Assembly (NCBI RefSeq): GCF_000756815.1
Contig: NZ_CCVW01000005.1
Location: 1-64,000 of the forward strand
Origin: Legionella massiliensis
Lineage (GTDB): Bacteria; Pseudomonadota; Gammaproteobacteria; Legionellales; Legionellaceae
Direction of reading: 5' to 3'
DNA length: 64,000 nt
This document shows positions 11,131 through 20,818 of the stretch, piece after piece. How positions within the stretch are numbered: the first letter of the stretch is position 1; each line of letters opens with the position of its first letter. The notes under the pieces are model-generated. The model searched no databases. It was not told where the DNA came from and worked only from the letters and a program-made list of their open reading frames with translations. Made by a program: the position numbers and the translations under genes.

Positions 11131-12375
11131 TTAGTCGTCATGGCTTGCGCCTTCCTTGCCAAGCTCCGCTTTAATATAGAAACTGTTTTGAGTGACATAC
11201 TTCTGCCCGGCCTCCAGTCCTGATATCACCTCACCCCATTGTGAATCCTTTTGCCCAAGAACCACTGGGGTTGCTTCAAAATAATCACCTTGTTGTACAT
11301 AGACTAAGTCTTGGTCACCAATACGTTGAATGGCTGAAAGAAGTACAGCGACAGGTACTGTTTTTTCTTTGATAATAATTTCCCCATTAACGTACATGCC
11401 CGGCAACCAAAGACGCTTCTCATTGAGTAAAACGGCACGTGCCAATGTGGTCTGACTGTCCTCAATACCAAGAGGGGCTATATAGGATATCGTACTGCTC
11501 GAATTAGGTTTGCCTTCATCGCCTGTTACCCGAATAGTCATGCCTTGTTTCACCAACGGTGCATCTTTACGGTATAGACTAAAATCAGCCCAAACATTAC
11601 TTAAATTCGCAACATCATAAATAGGTTTGGTGGTTTGTGCCAACTCACCATTAGTTACGTATTTTTGGACGATGGTGCCGGTAATAGGCGCGTTAATCGT
11701 ATAGTTTTGTAAGCTTTCATTGCTTTCAATAGTCACCAGCGGTTCACCTTTAGTGACTTCTTCGCCTAAATACTTATTCATCGATTTGATAATGCCCGCA
11801 TAACGCGCATAAATAGGCGCCATCGTATCTCGATTAGGGACTATTTTCCCTACTACTTTTATCTGGGTTTTTATAATCTTACTTTTTGCGGTTTCCGTTT
11901 GAATGTCCGCGGCTTTAAGCGTAGCTGGCAGCAGTTTCACGCGACCTTCATAGCTTGCGTAATTCCATTCATACGATTGCCCCGATAACACTAATTTAAC
12001 GGAGACATCAAACGAATGGGGCTCTTGAATCACTTGATTACTTTGCAAATAGTCTTCAACAGGAATAAACGTAATGTCTTCTTTTTTCTGATTAAAACGG
12101 GTTAGTTGTACCGTAAGCTGGGCTTGTTTTGGGGAAATTATTGTATCGTTTTGATATATATAGGCGCGAAAATGAGGAGGCATGCCCCGATTAAATAACT
12201 GAAGTTCAAGACTTATCTCTCCTTTTTTAAGTAAACGGCCGCCTGTTGGCCCCTTCTCTATTTGCTCTTTCTTCTCCTGAGGCACATTAGCTTCATTAGA
12301 ACAACCTGACATAAAACTAAAACTTACCAAAAAAATGATGAGCATAAAAAAAGATTTAAATAGCAGTCGGTTCAT
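11131..12375 (-). CDS. helB: Efflux periplasmic adaptor subunit HelB (CzcB family)
   Basis: Membrane fusion protein linking the RND pump to the outer membrane channel. The N-terminus is a lipoprotein signal peptide with lipobox MSGC (Cys about residue 25). The segments IYARYAGIIKSMNKYLGEEVTKGEPLVTIES and YTINAPITGTIVQKYVTNGELAQ are the two halves of a lipoyl/barrel-sandwich domain. The beta-barrel and membrane-proximal domain follow (VWADFSLYRKD through YVTQNSFYIKAELGKEGASHDD). The start codon overlaps the helC stop by four bases, indicating translational coupling. Length (414) is normal for CzcB. Confidence 0.92.
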   Translation of the reverse strand: MNRLLFKSFFMLIIFLVSFSFMSGCSNEANVPQEKKEQIEKGPTGGRLLKKGEISLELQLFNRGMPPHFRAYIYQNDTIISPKQAQLTVQLTRFNQKKEDITFIPVEDYLQSNQVIQEPHSFDVSVKLVLSGQSYEWNYASYEGRVKLLPATLKAADIQTETAKSKIIKTQIKVVGKIVPNRDTMAPIYARYAGIIKSMNKYLGEEVTKGEPLVTIESNESLQNYTINAPITGTIVQKYVTNGELAQTTKPIYDVANLSNVWADFSLYRKDAPLVKQGMTIRVTGDEGKPNSSSTISYIAPLGIEDSQTTLARAVLLNEKRLWLPGMYVNGEIIIKEKTVPVAVLLSAIQRIGDQDLVYVQQGDYFEATPVVLGQKDSQWGEVISGLEAGQKYVTQNSFYIKAELGKEGASHDD

Positions 12376-13619
12376 TTACTCTCCTTAGTGGGATGTAATC
12401 CCAAGAGTCCTGTGAGCTGGATTAAGGTTTTATGATAATCCGCATGAGCTTGTTGGTAATGGCGCTCCTCTTCAAACAAAGTGTTTAAAGAAAGTGATAA
12501 TTCAAGGTAGGTGTAACGCCCCATTTTGTAGCCCTCCTGAGCCAATCTAATCGATTTACGCGCCAAAGGAAGTAGGGAGTTGGTGACCAAATTGGCTTCA
12601 TATTGGCTCTGTTGGGCTTGCAAGAAGGCGGTATAAACATTTTGTCTTACATCAAGGCGTGTGCCTTGATATAGGTGGGCAGTCTGCGTGTATTGGGCTT
12701 CTGCCGTAAGAATTTTCCCCTGATTTCTATTGTATACCGGCACCTCAGCATTAACTGAGGCCACCACCGCATTAGAACCGTCGTCTTCAAAATGTCGTCC
12801 GCCCAATTGCACATTTAAGTCAGGCCATACGGCCTTTTTAACGGCAGTGATGGTAGCACGTTTGGCTTGTAATTGGATTTGTACTTGTTGTAATTGCGGG
12901 CTTTGTGGCAGTTTCTTAATTAACTCTGGCCATTTCAATGTCACATCAGGAAGCCCTTTATCGACTAAACGACGGTCTTCTCGCAAACCATCACCCAAAA
13001 GGCGCGATAATTTGGCGCGTTGAGCCAGTGTATCTCGACCTGCTTTTTGCTCTTGAATGCGCGCATCACCGAGTCGCACTTGAGCTAACCGTAAATCCAG
13101 TTCCGCGCCAGCGCCTGCTTTTACCCGTCTATCAATAGCGGCTACAATATCCTCGTTGACACGAGTCAATTTTTTCGTAACCTCATGCCACTGACCTGCA
13201 TACAAAGCATCTACATAAGCGGTGCCTACATTCATGTATAACGTGGCCTTATATACCTGAATTTGTGCTAAAGAAGCGAGGTAATCACCATACGTAGCTC
13301 TTTGTTGATAATACAAACGGTTTCCTAAAGGGATAGGTTGGGTAATAGACGCTGTGGTTTCTGCAGCTTCATAGCTTGAATAAGAACCTGAACCACCAAA
13401 GTTTTCTGCGGTTAAGGTCACTTGGGGATTAGGGTAGAGTCCGCTTTGGATGAAGTACCCACGCATGGCATGCGCTTTATCAATTTCAGCCTGCAATTCT
13501 GGATTGTTACGATAAGCAATATCGACTGCTTCTTTAAATGTTAGGAGGTGAGCAGCCATCACTTCGTTGAACACAAAGACGCATAAAAACCCAAGCACTC
13601 CTCTTGAAAAATAAAGCAT
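12372..13619 (-). CDS. helC: Outer membrane efflux protein HelC (CzcC family)
   Basis: TolC-type outer membrane channel of the metal efflux complex. It has a signal peptide (LGFLCVFVFNEVMAA), then two OEP repeats. The first begins LTFKEAVDIAYRNNPELQAEIDKAHA; PQVTLTAENFGGSG and ASITQPIPLGNRLYYQQ are typical of CzcC. The second repeat covers about residues 215-410. It is first in the helCBA operon and full length (415), in contrast to the relic at 2322-2795. The 171-bp gap before the plus-strand gene at 13791 must contain its promoter; no regulatory gene is adjacent. Confidence 0.92.
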   Translation of the reverse strand: MLYFSRGVLGFLCVFVFNEVMAAHLLTFKEAVDIAYRNNPELQAEIDKAHAMRGYFIQSGLYPNPQVTLTAENFGGSGSYSSYEAAETTASITQPIPLGNRLYYQQRATYGDYLASLAQIQVYKATLYMNVGTAYVDALYAGQWHEVTKKLTRVNEDIVAAIDRRVKAGAGAELDLRLAQVRLGDARIQEQKAGRDTLAQRAKLSRLLGDGLREDRRLVDKGLPDVTLKWPELIKKLPQSPQLQQVQIQLQAKRATITAVKKAVWPDLNVQLGGRHFEDDGSNAVVASVNAEVPVYNRNQGKILTAEAQYTQTAHLYQGTRLDVRQNVYTAFLQAQQSQYEANLVTNSLLPLARKSIRLAQEGYKMGRYTYLELSLSLNTLFEEERHYQQAHADYHKTLIQLTGLLGLHPTKESK

Positions 13620-13790
13620 TCCCTACCTTAAAATGTCTGCAATAGCAATCTTCTTCTGAGTTTACTCTTAAACAGATTAATTATACAGCCCTGCCATTTA
13701 TTCTTTAAAAATCATTTCAAAACTTAGGGATACATGTTAAAACAAATACATTGATCATTCAATTAATGCTTTATTATAAGTGATTCTGTT

Positions 13791-14525
13791 ATGTTGATTC
13801 GTTTTATAGGCTTAATTCTGTTGATGCATACCTCTCTCATAATAGCCAAACCTTTAACAGTAGGCATTGTATCTTACGATCCCCCATTTACTGTGCGTGC
13901 AGATAATGATCATTACTTTGGTTTTGATATAGAGCTTATGAGCAGTCTATGTACTGAAATGAAAACCCAATGCCAGTTTAAACCCATGCCCTTTAATCAA
14001 CTCTTTACCCAATTAAATAAAGGAACAATCGATTTAGCCATTGCCGCAATTATCATAACCGATGAGCGACAAAAACAATTTACATTTAGTCTTCCCTATT
14101 TAGTAAGTAACGCACGTTTTATTACCACATCAAAAAACTCAATCACGTCGATGGATGATTTCAATAAAAAAAATGTAGGCGTGATACAAGGAAGTATCTT
14201 TAAACAATGGATCACCCTTAAATTGCCAGGAATATCCATTACAGAATATCCTACTACAGAACAATTAATCAGTGCATTGAATAATAATGAAGTGGACGGT
14301 ATTTTGATGGATGATTTTTCAGCAGACTATTGGATTATTAATAATCAGCAGTCTTTTACAGGGATTGGAGAACCATTACTTATAGGGACAGGCTATGGAA
14401 TTATGGCTAAAAATGACTCTTTGACACTCATTACGAGAGTGAATAAAGCGCTTAGAAAAATTACCAACAATGACATTTATATGACTTTATATAAGAAATA
14501 TTTTCATACCATTCCTATGCACTAA
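13791..14525 (+). CDS. Periplasmic amino-acid-binding protein (SBP family 3)
   Basis: Extracytoplasmic solute-binding protein of the polar amino acid type. A signal peptide (LIRFIGLILLMHTSLIIA) is followed by the first lobe, LTVGIVSYDPPFTVRADNDHYFGFDIELM. The ligand-region signature DLAIAAIIITDERQKQFTFSLPY matches the family motif (G-x-x-D-x-x-x-x-x-x-x-x-T-x-E-R). The hinge NVGVIQGSIF and second lobe VDGILMDDFSADY are present. At 244 residues it is normal length. No permease or ATPase gene lies nearby, so it is a stand-alone binding protein. Divergent from helC. Confidence 0.85.
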   Translation: MLIRFIGLILLMHTSLIIAKPLTVGIVSYDPPFTVRADNDHYFGFDIELMSSLCTEMKTQCQFKPMPFNQLFTQLNKGTIDLAIAAIIITDERQKQFTFSLPYLVSNARFITTSKNSITSMDDFNKKNVGVIQGSIFKQWITLKLPGISITEYPTTEQLISALNNNEVDGILMDDFSADYWIINNQQSFTGIGEPLLIGTGYGIMAKNDSLTLITRVNKALRKITNNDIYMTLYKKYFHTIPMH

Positions 14526-14605
14526 TGATTATAAACGCTTTCATTCTAATTCTTTTTAAATTAGAGTTAATCTATTGAAACTAATACGGATAGTAACAGG
14601 ATAAG

Positions 14606-14737
14606 ATGTTTTTTATTTTAACACTTTTAGTGTTCTTATGCTCCTGTTCCTCGTCTACAGAAAACACTAAATCTAATAATGACGCTCCGAAGAAACGCAG
14701 CTTTGGAGGCTATCAACCTCACCATCCACGACATTAA
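14606..14737 (+). CDS. Small lipoprotein
   Basis: A 43-codon frame starts MFFILTLLVFLCSCSSSTENTK, a short lipoprotein signal with Cys-Ser-Cys lipobox choices, then a basic, His/Pro-rich tail (SFGGYQPHHPRH). AGGA lies five bases before the ATG. It resembles the tiny lipoproteins that accompany metal efflux genes, and the His-rich tail suggests metal contact, but no family is recognised. Confidence 0.5.
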   Translation: MFFILTLLVFLCSCSSSTENTKSNNDAPKKRSFGGYQPHHPRH

Positions 14738-14773
14738 CAGAGGATGAGTTACTCTCATTAGAAGGAGCAAACT

Positions 14774-15010
14774 ATGGACATAAAACGCTTTATCCAGAGT
14801 TCATTATTCACCAAAAGTGCTAAAATCCCATTGCTTTATTCTATTGATATCACTGGCAATAGCAAGTGATCATCCTGCATCTGAAGTGATTATTCCTACG
14901 ACTGCTCTAGAAATTTTTCAAGAGATTGATGAGTGCACTAGGCCTTATTAGATCACCGAGTCTATATTAAAAAATACGGTGTTGACCCAGACGAGATAGA
15001 AAAATGGTAA
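14774..15010 (+). pseudogene. Decayed small exported protein, two frameshifts
   Basis: AGGAG stands seven bases before an ATG at 14774 (MDIKRFIQSSLFTKS). After about 14 codons the sensible reading moves to the next frame, VLKSHCFILLISLAIASDH, an export signal, continuing PASEVIIPTTALEIFQEIDECT. Near 14940 it moves back to the first frame as ALLDHRVYIKKYGVDPDEIEKW with a stop at 15008-15010. The two shifts compensate: the span is exactly 79 codons. In any single frame early stops interrupt it. This reads as a small periplasmic protein gene inactivated by two indels. The family is not recognised. Confidence 0.5.
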
Positions 15011-15181
15011 TGGTAAATGAATAAGGTTTTAGCTTTTTTCGAAATTTTTATTATAAAGTCAAAACAATATTTGTAACCAGCAAATACGTTCCCCTTTTTT
15101 GATTTCCAAATAAATTTTGAGTAACTGGTAACCCAAAACCAAACTGAAAGATAAGTTTTTTTGAGGAAATCCACAGTGAAG

Positions 15182-15220
15182 GGGGCTCTGTGGAAGAACC
15201 CCCAAAAGTGGTCGTTCTGA
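15182..15220 (+). repeat. Tn3-type left terminal inverted repeat
   Basis: Thirty-nine bases beginning GGGGCTCTGTGGAAG and ending GTTCTGA match the reverse complement of 19909-19947 except at positions 5 and 6. GGGG at the outer tip is typical of Tn3-family ends. Confidence 0.92.
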
Positions 15221-15239
15221 GTTAACACGTTTCAGATCG

Positions 15240-16130
15240 CTAGCCAGCATGTCTTATTAGTGATCTATTGTTGTCCCACAAATTGTTATTTGATAATTTA
15301 TCAAGAAATTCCTGTAGGTTTTTGGATAATAGTTTACTAACTGATAAGATTCTTTTATCAAATTGTTCCTTAGCATTCTTACTGCCAACAATATGCGTGA
15401 TCCCTTTTATTGCAAACATAGGGGTTGTTGTTAACATGCTAACCCAAGCGACTGCAGCTGCTTCCATGTCCCTTGCAGCACATCTGTTTTTTAAAATAAT
15501 TTGGTAATCAGTGTCATTTTTATCAAATGAATCACCAGAGCATATTATTCCTTTTTTTAGATTAATCTCATTTCCAATTAAGTGGGTATCAGAGGAGATA
15601 TAGCCACCAAACCCATACTGGGAATAACCTGAATTTGGCATTCTTCTATCAATAAAATAGATTTTTCGGCTTATGTAAATATCTCCAATCTGAGCACCAC
15701 TCTCTGCTATACCCCCAGCTGTACCTATGTTGATGACTAGATCGGGATGAAAATAAGAAATTCCTAGATAAGTAGAAAGCGTAGCGGGTTGAGTTCCTAT
15801 ATTTTGAACATTATATAAAGGGTCTGTTCCATTCGTTATAAGAAATATATCAAAGTTAGCATATTTTCCTACATAACCTTGCATAGGCATTTTATCGAAA
15901 TGGTGCTGACTTTTATGTAAGTTTAACTTGGCTATTATTGGTTTTGCTTCTTTATCCAAGGCAACAACAATTAAGATTTTTTGAATTTTTTTATCATCTA
16001 TGTTGGTATTAATTTCGTTCGCATAATTATCAGGGGAGAGTAGCAACAAAAAAAACAGAAGTATTAATATAAAAACGATATTTATTAGACTGTTAATATT
16101 TTTTTTGGAAATTGGAATATTAAATTTCAT
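15240..16130 (-). CDS. Exported MTA/SAH nucleosidase-like protein (phosphorylase superfamily)
   Basis: Purine nucleoside phosphorylase-like enzyme; the closest pattern is 5'-methylthioadenosine/S-adenosylhomocysteine nucleosidase. The N-terminus has a hydrophobic signal (about residues 14-33, ending DNYANE), so the enzyme is probably exported or membrane-anchored, unlike cytoplasmic MTA nucleosidase. Visible core motifs are ILIVVALDKEAKPI, DLVINIGTAGGIAESGAQIGDI, ICSGDSFD and ARDMEAAAVAWV (the conserved Met-Glu). Where the family usually has S-D, the sequence reads FAIKGITHIVG, so the catalytic Asp may be replaced by His. The start overlaps the end of the resolvase gene by 11 bases, and the stop lies 20 bases inside the transposon end: a passenger gene. 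Confidence 0.75.
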   Translation of the reverse strand: MKFNIPISKKNINSLINIVFILILLFFLLLLSPDNYANEINTNIDDKKIQKILIVVALDKEAKPIIAKLNLHKSQHHFDKMPMQGYVGKYANFDIFLITNGTDPLYNVQNIGTQPATLSTYLGISYFHPDLVINIGTAGGIAESGAQIGDIYISRKIYFIDRRMPNSGYSQYGFGGYISSDTHLIGNEINLKKGIICSGDSFDKNDTDYQIILKNRCAARDMEAAAVAWVSMLTTTPMFAIKGITHIVGSKNAKEQFDKRILSVSKLLSKNLQEFLDKLSNNNLWDNNRSLIRHAG

Positions 16131-16710
16131 TTTTTACACCTATATCGACATTTCTGTGTCTTAAGTACAAATACAGGGTGGTTTTAGAAATATTTAATTG
16201 TTCAGCAATTTTTTTTACGGGAATAGTTCCATTTTTATAAAGTGCTTCAGCAATAGCAGCTTTTTCAATGGCTGATTGAGACATGCCTTTTGGTCGACCC
16301 CCTTTGCGTCCTCTGGCGCGAGCCGATTTTAATCCTGCTTGTGTGCGTTCACGAATTAATTCTCGCTCAAACTCTGCCAACGTTGCGAAAATACCAAAAA
16401 TCATCCGACCCTGCGCAGTTGATGTATCAATCGGATCATTCAAACTGATTAAGCCAACTTTTTTCTCAATCAGTTTATTAGTTAAATGGACGAGATGTGC
16501 CAGATTTCGACCCAGTCGATCCAATTTCCAAATGACCAAGATATCTTCTTCTCGAAGATTTCGCATAATTTCTTCAAGCACTGGTCTTGCCGTTTTGGCA
16601 CCACTGGCAATTTCCTCATGAATTTGATCACAACCGGCTTTTTTTAAAGCATCAACTTGCATGGACAAAGATTGCTCTTTGGTTGAAATACGCGCATATC
16701 CAATTTTCAT
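16120..16710 (-). CDS. tnpR: Tn3-type serine resolvase
   Basis: Site-specific serine recombinase that resolves cointegrates. The catalytic region MKIGYARISTKEQSLSMQ carries the nucleophile Ser at about residue 10. Family segments WKLDRLGRNLAHL and GRMIFGIFATLAEFERELIRERT are intact, and the C-terminal helix-turn-helix reads PVKKIAEQLNISKTTLYLYLR. Length (196) is normal. It is divergent from the transposase; the 146-bp gap 16711-16856 should hold res. Confidence 0.92.
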   Translation of the reverse strand: MKIGYARISTKEQSLSMQVDALKKAGCDQIHEEIASGAKTARPVLEEIMRNLREEDILVIWKLDRLGRNLAHLVHLTNKLIEKKVGLISLNDPIDTSTAQGRMIFGIFATLAEFERELIRERTQAGLKSARARGRKGGRPKGMSQSAIEKAAIAEALYKNGTIPVKKIAEQLNISKTTLYLYLRHRNVDIGVKNEI

Positions 16711-16856
16711 ACATATGAGTCCATTTTACTAACTAAAAAATGATATTTTGAACCAAGATTTACTGAACCGCTTTATCTTACCAAAAATCGGCGTACAATA
16801 CGACCTTCGTTGACTGAAAGCCCAGTCCATCCAAACCTCCGTTTTTTTGAACCCGC

Positions 16857-19800
16857 ATGACGAACCTGAAACGTATTTATCTGCTGCCAGAAGCTGAAAT
16901 TGCTGATCTGTATGCAAGACCAGTTTTTAATCAAAATGAACAACAGCTCTATTTTGATCTCAATCAGGTCGAACTGGATCAGCTGGAACAATTTGGTACT
17001 GTCAAAACAAAAACGTATTTTATTTTGCAACTTGCGTACTTCAAAGCCATGAACCAGTTTTTTACTTTTACCTTTGATGATGTTCGGTCGGATGTTGAAT
17101 ATGTCCTTGCCAGATTTTTTAAAAAAACAGATCCGGCTTTTGATGGTAGCATCTACCGTAAATGCATAAACCAGCAAAAACAGATTATTCTCAACCTTTT
17201 TGGGTACCGGGACTGGTCAGTGGAGCTTGCGACTGGAGTTCAGGCACACATCTGTGAATTGTTGCGATACTACCCAAAAGGTCATGACACATTTCGTCAA
17301 CTGCTGGTCTGGCTTGATAATCAAAAAATTGTCATTCCAACTTACCGAAGCTTGCAGGATATGTTTACTCAGGCCTTTGTCAGTGAGGGCAAAAGACTTG
17401 ATGAGCTTGTATTGTCAATACCTGGGGAGCAACAGGAGAAGTTATCAGAATTGGTCGACAGGGAAGAAGGTATAACCAAACTTAACATATTACGGGTTGA
17501 TCAAAAAAACTTCACATATACCGCGTTATGTACTGAAGTTAAAAAAGCATTGGAGATTGCCGGTCTTTATCAATTTTCAAGGAATTTTCTTCCAACTCTG
17601 CTGTTATCCAAAAATGCCATTCGTTATTTCGCTGATATAGCGGAACAATATGCGGCTTCACGATTGCGAAGACTGGCCAGACCACAACAATAGTTACATG
17701 CCCTCTGTTTTATCTATCACCGCTATCAACAGATTATGGATAATTTGATCATCAGTTTTATATACCATACGAGAGCTATCATCGTTGACGCGAAAGCTTA
17801 TGCAGAAAAGGCAAAAGCCGAATATCATTCGGGCCTGGTGGTTGATTTACCAAAGCTGGCCAGATTTCTCAAATGGTTCCCAAAGCGCAAAAAAGGTCTG
17901 AGTCACGATGAATTGAATCAGGCAGCCTACAGGATTCTACCGGAAGAGCAGTTTTCAACGCTGGCACAATTTATACAGGGTAGCACCTTCGATACGAAAG
18001 CAGCCATGCGTGAATTTTATCTGGAATCATCACGTCTGTTCGCACTGTATCTGAGGCCAATTCTACTGGCAGTACCCTTTGTATTTTACAGGGAAGACAG
18101 TGAGATCATGGAGTATATTGAGGTGCTGAAAACCCATTATGGCAGTGGCAAAAGCCCGGCATCGTTTAAATTACCGCAGGAGCTGGAAGACACCATATCC
18201 AGAATACAGTTTTCCTATCTGAAAAAGGATCCTGATGATAAAGAAATAGACCCACATCTATTCGAGTTCTTTGTGTACCAAAAAATGTATCGCCGCCTGG
18301 AGAAAGGTTTGCTCTGCTGTAATGAAAGTGTTTCCTTCTGTGATATAGAGCATGATTTGATTGACGCAGCTATGGTCGATGATGTTGAAAAAATAGCCAG
18401 TGAATTTGGCTATTCCAAAATTCCCGTTTATTGTGATGAACGTCTGGATGAGGCGCTCAACGAGCTGGATACCACATGGGATAAAACAACAGCACGAATA
18501 GGAAACAGTGAAAATGCTGCATTCAACGTCAGGGAAATTAAAACTAGTGGTAAAGATGACTGGAGCTTAAACTATGATAGCTTGGACAAACTGGATGATG
18601 CATTTTTCAGAACCCTGACCCAGGTGGAAATACCGGATGTCATGATGTATATCGGCGAGCGCATCAATTTGTGGCAATCCTTTACCCACATGAAAACCCG
18701 GTATAATAAAAAGAAGGCACCATCAGTTTTGGCCATCAATGCCTGCATTTTGTCCGAGGCTTTTGGAATTGGTATTGAGAAGATGGCTGAAATGTCTGAT
18801 CTGAATTACAACCAGATGCGCTCGACACGGGAAGATTTTATACGCATCGAAACTCTGTGTGCAGCAAATGACATGGTGGGTAACCTGATTCATTCGCTAC
18901 CTATTTTCAAGCTATGGAATTTAATGGATGACAGATTACTGGCCGATGCTGACGGGCAAAAATTACCAACCAGTGAAGGCACGATACAATCAAGATATTC
19001 AAAAAAATATCTGGGAAAATCGCCCGGCCTGTCGATTTATACCCTGATTGCAAACTTTGTTGCCGCAAATGCTAAAAATATTGGGCTTAATGAATATGAG
19101 GGACACTCTCTTTATGACCTTATCCAGGGGAATAAAACTGACATCAACATCGATATGGTAACGGGAGACAATCATTCCCTGAATAAACTCAATTTTGTTA
19201 TCCTGGATTCCATCGATGTTGATTATGTCCCGAGTATCAAGGACATAAAAGAGGCAGCAAACAATCTGTATTCAGTCAAAACCCTTGAAAATTATACCGG
19301 AATTATTCGACCCAAAGGTGTTATTGATAAAAATCTGATAAAATCGCAAAAACGGGATATTATGCGGGTATTGCTTTCCTTGCTGTTACAGGAAAATACG
19401 CAAAGTAACATCGTGAGAAAATTAAACACCCATGCGCGCTATGCCAGACTTAAAAAAGCCCTGATTGAGTACAATACTATATTTAAAAGCACACATGTGT
19501 TGAACTTGATTGATAATATGGGGCTGCGAAAAGCCATACGAACCGCCAGAAATCGAACAGAAGCTTATCATCAGCTTCAGGGACTTATCAGAAAAATTTA
19601 TCGGGGCGTTTTTAAGAGTCGTAAAACAGTAAACAATCAGATAAGCGCGCATGCAGTAAGATTGGTTGCAAATGCCATCATCGCCTATAACGCCATTATT
19701 TTGAACACAGTTTATGAAAGAATGCTTGCTGATAGAGTTGATGAAGCAATTATTACCGAATTTGCCAGAATTTCACCTATTGCCTGGTCGCACATTGCTT

Positions 19801-19907
19801 TTACCGGCAAGTACAATTTTAAAAAGAGCAATGGTGATATTGATATGGATGCTATGGTCAATGAACTTGAAAAACATTTAAAACGGCACTTCTGGAAGGA
19901 GAACTAA
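16857..19907 (+). pseudogene. tnpA: Tn3-family transposase gene interrupted by amber codon
   Basis: DDE transposase of the Tn3 family, read as one frame of 1017 codons with a single TAG at 17691-17693. The first part (16857-17690) carries the DUF4158-type N-terminal domain starting MTNLKRIYLLPEAEIADLY. The next codons continue LHALCFIYHRYQQIMDNLI without a frame change, a segment conserved inside Tn3 transposases. The catalytic part follows, ending with RLVANAIIAYNAIILNTVYERM and SPIAWSHIAFTGKYNF. A reinitiation ATG exists at 17736. Only a nonsense change separates this from a normal-length transposase, so it is probably inactive unless the stop is read through. Confidence 0.85.
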
Positions 19908-19908
19908 T

Positions 19909-19947
19909 TCAGAACGACCACTTTTGGGGGTTCTTCCACAGGACCCC
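19909..19947 (-). repeat. Tn3-type right terminal inverted repeat
   Basis: Reverse complement of the left end with two mismatches. It begins one base after the transposase stop codon and ends in CCCC, the outer tip. Confidence 0.92.
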
Positions 19948-20399
19948 TATAGGACATGTGTTGTGACAGATCATTGATAATTACTAGCAACGAGTTGGAG
20001 GTTAAAAATTAAACATGACTCTTTTTAACCAGGATCCCAGCCTGAGGCCTTGATGCGCCGCAGATCAAACAGTGGGCATCCATCTAACTATCATTGATTT
20101 CAAAGTATTTAGCAGAGTATTCACAAACTTACCCACAGAATTTGTGGATAACCTAACAGGGTATTTTAAAAGCAATTAATACCAACAGCCCTTATGAATA
20201 AAGAACTTAACAGAATAAGCAAATGAGTATGTACTGAAAAAGGCGAGCTAATAAAATAAAATATCCACATCGTCTACGAAAGAAGACTAGGGGTCGGAGA
20301 TGATAACAAATAAATAATAAAAAAACAGTCTTGACTAACGATTAATATTGATTAATTTTTTCTCCATTAATGCCACTGGCGTCTGAGATATAAGAAACT
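19948..20399. other. Gene-free stretch beside the transposon
   Basis: No convincing reading frame on either strand. The notable structure is a DnaA-box-like hairpin at 20129-20151. The remainder is AT-rich with many stops and looks like decayed sequence. Confidence 0.5.
20129..20151. promoter_or_regulatory. Inverted pair of DnaA-box-like sequences
   Basis: TTACCCACA and TGTGGATAA are inverted around GAATT. The second arm read on the other strand is TTATCCACA, the exact DnaA consensus; the first differs by one base. Similar hairpins recur at 45118-45142 and, degraded, at 46002-46026. Confidence 0.5.
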
Positions 20400-20427
20400 G
20401 ACCTTCCTGCAATCGTGCAGATAGGTC
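20400..20427 (-). terminator. Hairpin terminator of the 22106-20441 gene cluster
   Basis: Arms GACCT-CTGCA and TGCAG-AGGTC pair around ATCG with a two-base internal bulge. The hairpin lies directly after the stop of the last minus-strand gene at 20441. The following run on the minus strand is only moderately T-rich. Confidence 0.55.
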
Positions 20428-20440
20428 AGGATGAAGCGTG

Positions 20441-20818
20441 TTAGTTTTGAGGAAAAGGGATAACTTGTGCAGTATTCGATTTATCAACTGAAAATGATGG
20501 CATCCGGTAGGGAAACGATTGAAAAGGAACTAAATTTGGATACTGTAATAAATGATTCGCTCTGAGATAGTTCAAACATTTAACCCGAATATCGAGTTGA
20601 GAAATAAATGTTAGTTCATCCCAATATTTCACTTGTTGCGTCATCATATCCATTATTTTTACAACATCAATGTCGCCATCAGGCTGGCTGTCCCATTCAT
20701 CGTAATCTTTTGGAAAAACGTTATAAAAGGAAATTTGTAACCTTAAATCAGACTCATTCTCTGTTGGTGGATCATCAAGTGTCTGTATTATTTTTGTTTC
20801 GAAACAATGCAGCTTCAT
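20441..20818 (-). CDS. Hypothetical protein, last gene of SRAP cluster
   Basis: The 125-residue protein is not recognised. It is acidic in the first half (LDDPPTENESDLRLQIS, PKDYDEWDSQPDGDIDVV) and ends with an unstructured FPYRMPSFSVDKSNTAQVIPFPQN tail. No signal peptide, membrane segment or known motif is visible. Its ATG overlaps the stop of the upstream CsrA-like gene (TAATG), so the two are translationally coupled. It is followed by a hairpin terminator. A role linked to the coupled RNA-binding-like gene is possible but unproven. Confidence 0.6.
   Translation of the reverse strand: MKLHCFETKIIQTLDDPPTENESDLRLQISFYNVFPKDYDEWDSQPDGDIDVVKIMDMMTQQVKYWDELTFISQLDIRVKCLNYLRANHLLQYPNLVPFQSFPYRMPSFSVDKSNTAQVIPFPQN

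Larger units (their letters stand above)
15182..19947. mobile_element. Tn3-family transposon with nucleosidase passenger
   Basis: A 4766-bp unit is bounded by 39-bp inverted repeats at 15182-15220 and 19909-19947, which begin with GGGG and differ at two positions only. Inside are a passenger nucleosidase and serine resolvase on the minus strand and a Tn3-type transposase on the plus strand, with a roughly 150-bp gap between resolvase and transposase starts where a res site would lie. Bases immediately outside (TGAAG left, TATAG right) do not form the expected 5-bp target duplication. The transposase has an internal stop, so the copy may now be immobile. Confidence 0.9.

Noticed and set aside
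14962-15250. Minus-strand open frames spanning the Tn3 left end
   Set aside because: They run across the transposon boundary and the decayed gene and have no domain or ribosome-site support.
15182-19947. Antibiotic-resistance passenger in the Tn3 element
   Set aside because: The only passenger is the nucleosidase-like gene; no resistance determinant is present.
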